Shown here: positions 62,118 to 64,000 of the stretch, piece by piece
Layout: each line of letters begins with the position of its first letter
How positions within the stretch are numbered: position 1 is the stretch's first letter
Source: JAGOGN01 sp036652735
GTDB taxonomy: Bacteria > Bacillota > Clostridia > Lachnospirales > Lachnospiraceae
Assembly (NCBI GenBank): GCA_036652735.1
Contig: JAVVVI010000006.1
Coordinates: forward strand, 1-64,000
DNA: 64,000 nt
Direction of reading: 5' to 3'
The notes under the pieces: generated by a model
Told to the model about the DNA's origin: nothing
What the model saw: only the letters and a program-made list of their open reading frames with translations
The model's database searches: none
Made by a program: the position numbers and the translations under genes

Positions 62118-62483
62118 CTAATTCAACGTTGCAATGACTGCGCCGGTTCCAACTTCCTCACCGACAGTTACAAGAATGCTCTCTATAATTCCTGATTTTG
62201 AAGAGACAATTGGTGTTTCCATTTTCATGATTTCCAAAATAGCAATTGTAGTTCCTGATTCAACCGCATCTCCGGGATGAACCAGAATCTTCAATACCTT
62301 GCCGGCTGCACCGGTTTCAATTGCTGCACCGTTCCCTGCCGGTTTTGATACCGATTTTTCTACAATCGGTGCCTGCTGAATCTTTTGAGGTACTGGCCTT
62401 GCTTCCGCCTGAGATCCATTTGTTGATTCTTCCACAGTTACATCATAGACTGTTCCATTTACTGTAATGGTATAATTTTTCAT
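62118..62483 (-). CDS. Biotin carrier protein (biotin/lipoyl domain)
   Basis: The 121-residue protein has a Thr-rich N-terminal segment, a Pro/Ala linker and the biotin domain with LEIMKMETPIVSS, where the Lys between Met residues is biotinylated. It shuttles the carboxyl group between carboxyltransferase and pump. The ATG at 62483 with AAGGAG is preferred to a start 21 bases upstream. Confidence 0.92.
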   Translation of the reverse strand: MKNYTITVNGTVYDVTVEESTNGSQAEARPVPQKIQQAPIVEKSVSKPAGNGAAIETGAAGKVLKILVHPGDAVESGTTIAILEIMKMETPIVSSKSGIIESILVTVGEEVGTGAVIATLN

Positions 62484-62487
62484 CTTT

Positions 62488-62808
62488 CTATAATCTCCTT
62501 TCAATTTCCCTTCTTCTTATGCTTTTCACAATAAAATCCGTTGTATTACAACCTTGTTCTGCTGCAATAGCCGCTGCAATTACCGCAATCAATTCCAAAG
62601 AATCTGCCTTTTTTTCCTGTATAGGGCTTACTTCTATTACCGGTAGTTCCGGCTGAACAGGAGTTATTTTCAGATTCCTTTTTTTCTCTAGATATGGAAA
62701 AATTCGGAAACAGGAAATAACTCCACTAATAAGAATTAATACGGCAAATACCGTTCCCATTCCCATAATCATATTTAAAAGTGCTGTTTCATATATTGCT
62801 ACATTCAT
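62488..62808 (-). CDS. OadG-like gamma subunit of sodium-pumping decarboxylase
   Basis: The 106-residue protein has one N-terminal membrane helix (NMIMGMGTVFAVLILISGVISCF), a Pro-rich linker and a short helical tail (VIAAAIAAEQGC). This form is typical of gamma/delta subunits that hold the complex together. It precedes the biotin carrier by 4 bases, as expected. Confidence 0.88.
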   Translation of the reverse strand: MNVAIYETALLNMIMGMGTVFAVLILISGVISCFRIFPYLEKKRNLKITPVQPELPVIEVSPIQEKKADSLELIAVIAAAIAAEQGCNTTDFIVKSIRRREIERRL

Positions 62809-62819
62809 TCCATCACCGC

Positions 62820-64000
62820 CTAATTTGTAATCTGTGGTTTCTGTTTCACTATGCTGTTTTTTGTATACAATAAATCAAAGGCTGAAATTAAATATCTTCT
62901 GGATTCTTCCGGTGCAAGAATACGGTCAACATAACCTCTTCCAGCAGCCTTTTGAACCTGATTGTCAAGAGGTGCTCCCAGTATTTTTTCTGCCTTTTGT
63001 GACTCCATAGATCCAATCTTGGAATTTTGCCATGCATACACAAAATCTGCTCCGATAGATTTTGTATTCATTAAGACATAACCACTTCCATAGGCCTGCC
63101 TTGGAATTAAAGTTACCTTGGCTACATCTGCCCGAAGCAGTGCTTTGGCAAACCGTCCCATTTCTTTTGCCAAGGTACGTTCTGCAAGTTCACTTGTCTC
63201 AAATCCAACAACATCCGTAATACATAAAATAGGAATGGAAAAACGATTACAAAAAGTAACAAAATCGCTGCCTTTGTCTAACCCTCTTGCCGTTAAACGT
63301 GCCGGAACTTCTTTTGTCTGATTCACTTCATGCAATACGGTTCGATTTCCAATGACTCCTATGCTTAATCCGCCAAGACGAAGAAATCCGGTGAAAAATT
63401 CCGGCGCATATGCGGGCTTTAATTCTAAATAAAAATGGTCATCTGAAAGTTCCTGAAGAAAATAGTTCAGATCAAACGCTTCCGGAACAAAGCCTTCACA
63501 GGAACGATTCAAGTCATCCTGACACTTTGCAAAAGAAGGTTCCCCGAATACCTGAGATGGAATAAAGTCCAGAATTTCCTTGATTTTTTTTGAAATTTGT
63601 GAATATTCTCCACAAAAATCTACAATACCACTATAGATTTCTTGATATTCTCCCTTGGATGGATTCAATTTTTCTTCATAATTATCAGGAATTGTATTAG
63701 GTGAATTTAAATAAAGCTTCCCTTCCTGTTTCATCATAAAGGTGAAATCACTTAAAGAAGGAATCAGTGAAAGTCCACCGCCACAGTTTCCTGCAATAAT
63801 ACAAAAACTTGGAATGAGTCCACATGCACGGTTTAGTTCATTGAGTATGAAACCAAATCCTTCCAATGCATCGCAGGATTCCTGTAAACGAAAACCTGCA
63901 CTGTCCAAAATTCCAATTACCGGTGCACCTAATTTAATGGCAGACCGATATACCTCAGCAATTTTTTTACAATGCATCTCTCCTAAGGTTCCATTTAAAA
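62820..64000 (-). CDS. Acyl-CoA carboxyltransferase (12S-type), 5' end beyond window
   Basis: At least 393 codons are in frame to the window edge; the visible start ATG at 63977 is internal because LNGTLGEMHCKKI continues upstream in frame, and GEMHxKKI is a conserved carboxyltransferase motif. Further features are GVIGNRTVLHE, CITDVVGFETSELAERT and RQAYGSGYVLMNTKSIGADFVYAW. It looks like the CoA-ester carboxyltransferase of the decarboxylase/transcarboxylase family; substrate (methylmalonyl-CoA or related) is uncertain. Confidence 0.85.
   Translation of the reverse strand, partial: LNGTLGEMHCKKIAEVYRSAIKLGAPVIGILDSAGFRLQESCDALEGFGFILNELNRACGLIPSFCIIAGNCGGGLSLIPSLSDFTFMMKQEGKLYLNSPNTIPDNYEEKLNPSKGEYQEIYSGIVDFCGEYSQISKKIKEILDFIPSQVFGEPSFAKCQDDLNRSCEGFVPEAFDLNYFLQELSDDHFYLELKPAYAPEFFTGFLRLGGLSIGVIGNRTVLHEVNQTKEVPARLTARGLDKGSDFVTFCNRFSIPILCITDVVGFETSELAERTLAKEMGRFAKALLRADVAKVTLIPRQAYGSGYVLMNTKSIGADFVYAWQNSKIGSMESQKAEKILGAPLDNQVQKAAGRGYVDRILAPEESRRYLISAFDLLYTKNSIVKQKPQITN

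Noticed and set aside
63977..63977. ATG at 63977 as the carboxyltransferase start
   Set aside because: The frame is open and conserved upstream (GTLGE), and no ribosome site fits a start there.

Overview
The window reads as a stretch of core chromosome from a low-GC, anaerobic, spore-forming Firmicute, most likely a member of the Lachnospiraceae (Clostridia). The basis is gene content and order: an Rnf complex in the clostridial order C-D-G-E-A-B, sporulation genes (ylbJ-like, gerW-like), remA, rqcH, prp with an extended L27, and a sodium-pumping decarboxylase cluster. No rRNA, tRNA, CRISPR array, prophage or insertion sequence was seen. Nearly all genes lie on the minus strand; the plus-strand exceptions are ylbJ-like, rqcH, rpmB and a yprB-like nuclease gene.

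Layout. 1-2762: the first 920 codons of a large secreted, glycine-rich repeat protein, visibly more GC-rich than its neighbours; its 3' end is outside the window. 3101-11223: radical SAM (TIGR03960 type), DUF2344, RNase G, then an L21 leader and rplU-prp-rpmA-obgE-yhbY-nadD-yqeK-rsfS. 11257-18989: pepD, a M23 protein, two pseudouridine synthases, ygiQ, recU and an unusual HisA/HisI/HisE-like fusion with altered catalytic residues. 19046-19981: ylbJ-like. 19983-26946: a ten-gene unit (yicC-remA-gmk-rpoZ-rimO-pgsA-cinA-rsmD-coaD-coiled-coil protein) from one strong promoter. 26951-28744: a fused ABC transporter. 28913-35438: rqcH, and facing it an asp23-like/fakA-like/recG/lipoprotein unit. 35630-38215: rpmB, and a NUDIX/105-aa/DUF2953/gerW unit. 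38244-43716: zapA, U32, ftsW/rodA and a PBP. 43740-47414: response regulator, DUF896, miaB, ruvA, ruvB. 47461-52498: rnfCDGEAB. 52652-53746: yprB-like. 53763-59531: rpiR-baiN-like-cmk-ispH-S1-cheR. 59537-64000: sodium-pumping decarboxylase subunits and a 5'-truncated acyl-CoA carboxyltransferase.

How they work together. Much of the window serves translation and ribosome maturation (L21, L27, L28, Prp, Obg, YhbY, RsfS, RimO, RsmD, MiaB, pseudouridine synthases, S1, RqcH) together with DNA repair (RecG, RecU, RuvAB) and cell-wall/division functions (ZapA, FtsW/RodA, PBP). The Rnf complex and the decarboxylase cluster are two ion-pumping energy modules, presumably sodium-linked.

No complete novel defence or mobile system was recognised. 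The observations most worth checking are the triple-domain His-like protein with substitutions in all three active sites, the ispH/S1 overlap built on an A7 run where loss of one A would give a fused protein, the two stacked hairpins with a hidden mini-ORF between rpmA and obgE, the palindromes on the rpiR, zapA and rnf promoters, and the promoter whose -35 box sits in the loop of the rnf terminator-like hairpin.
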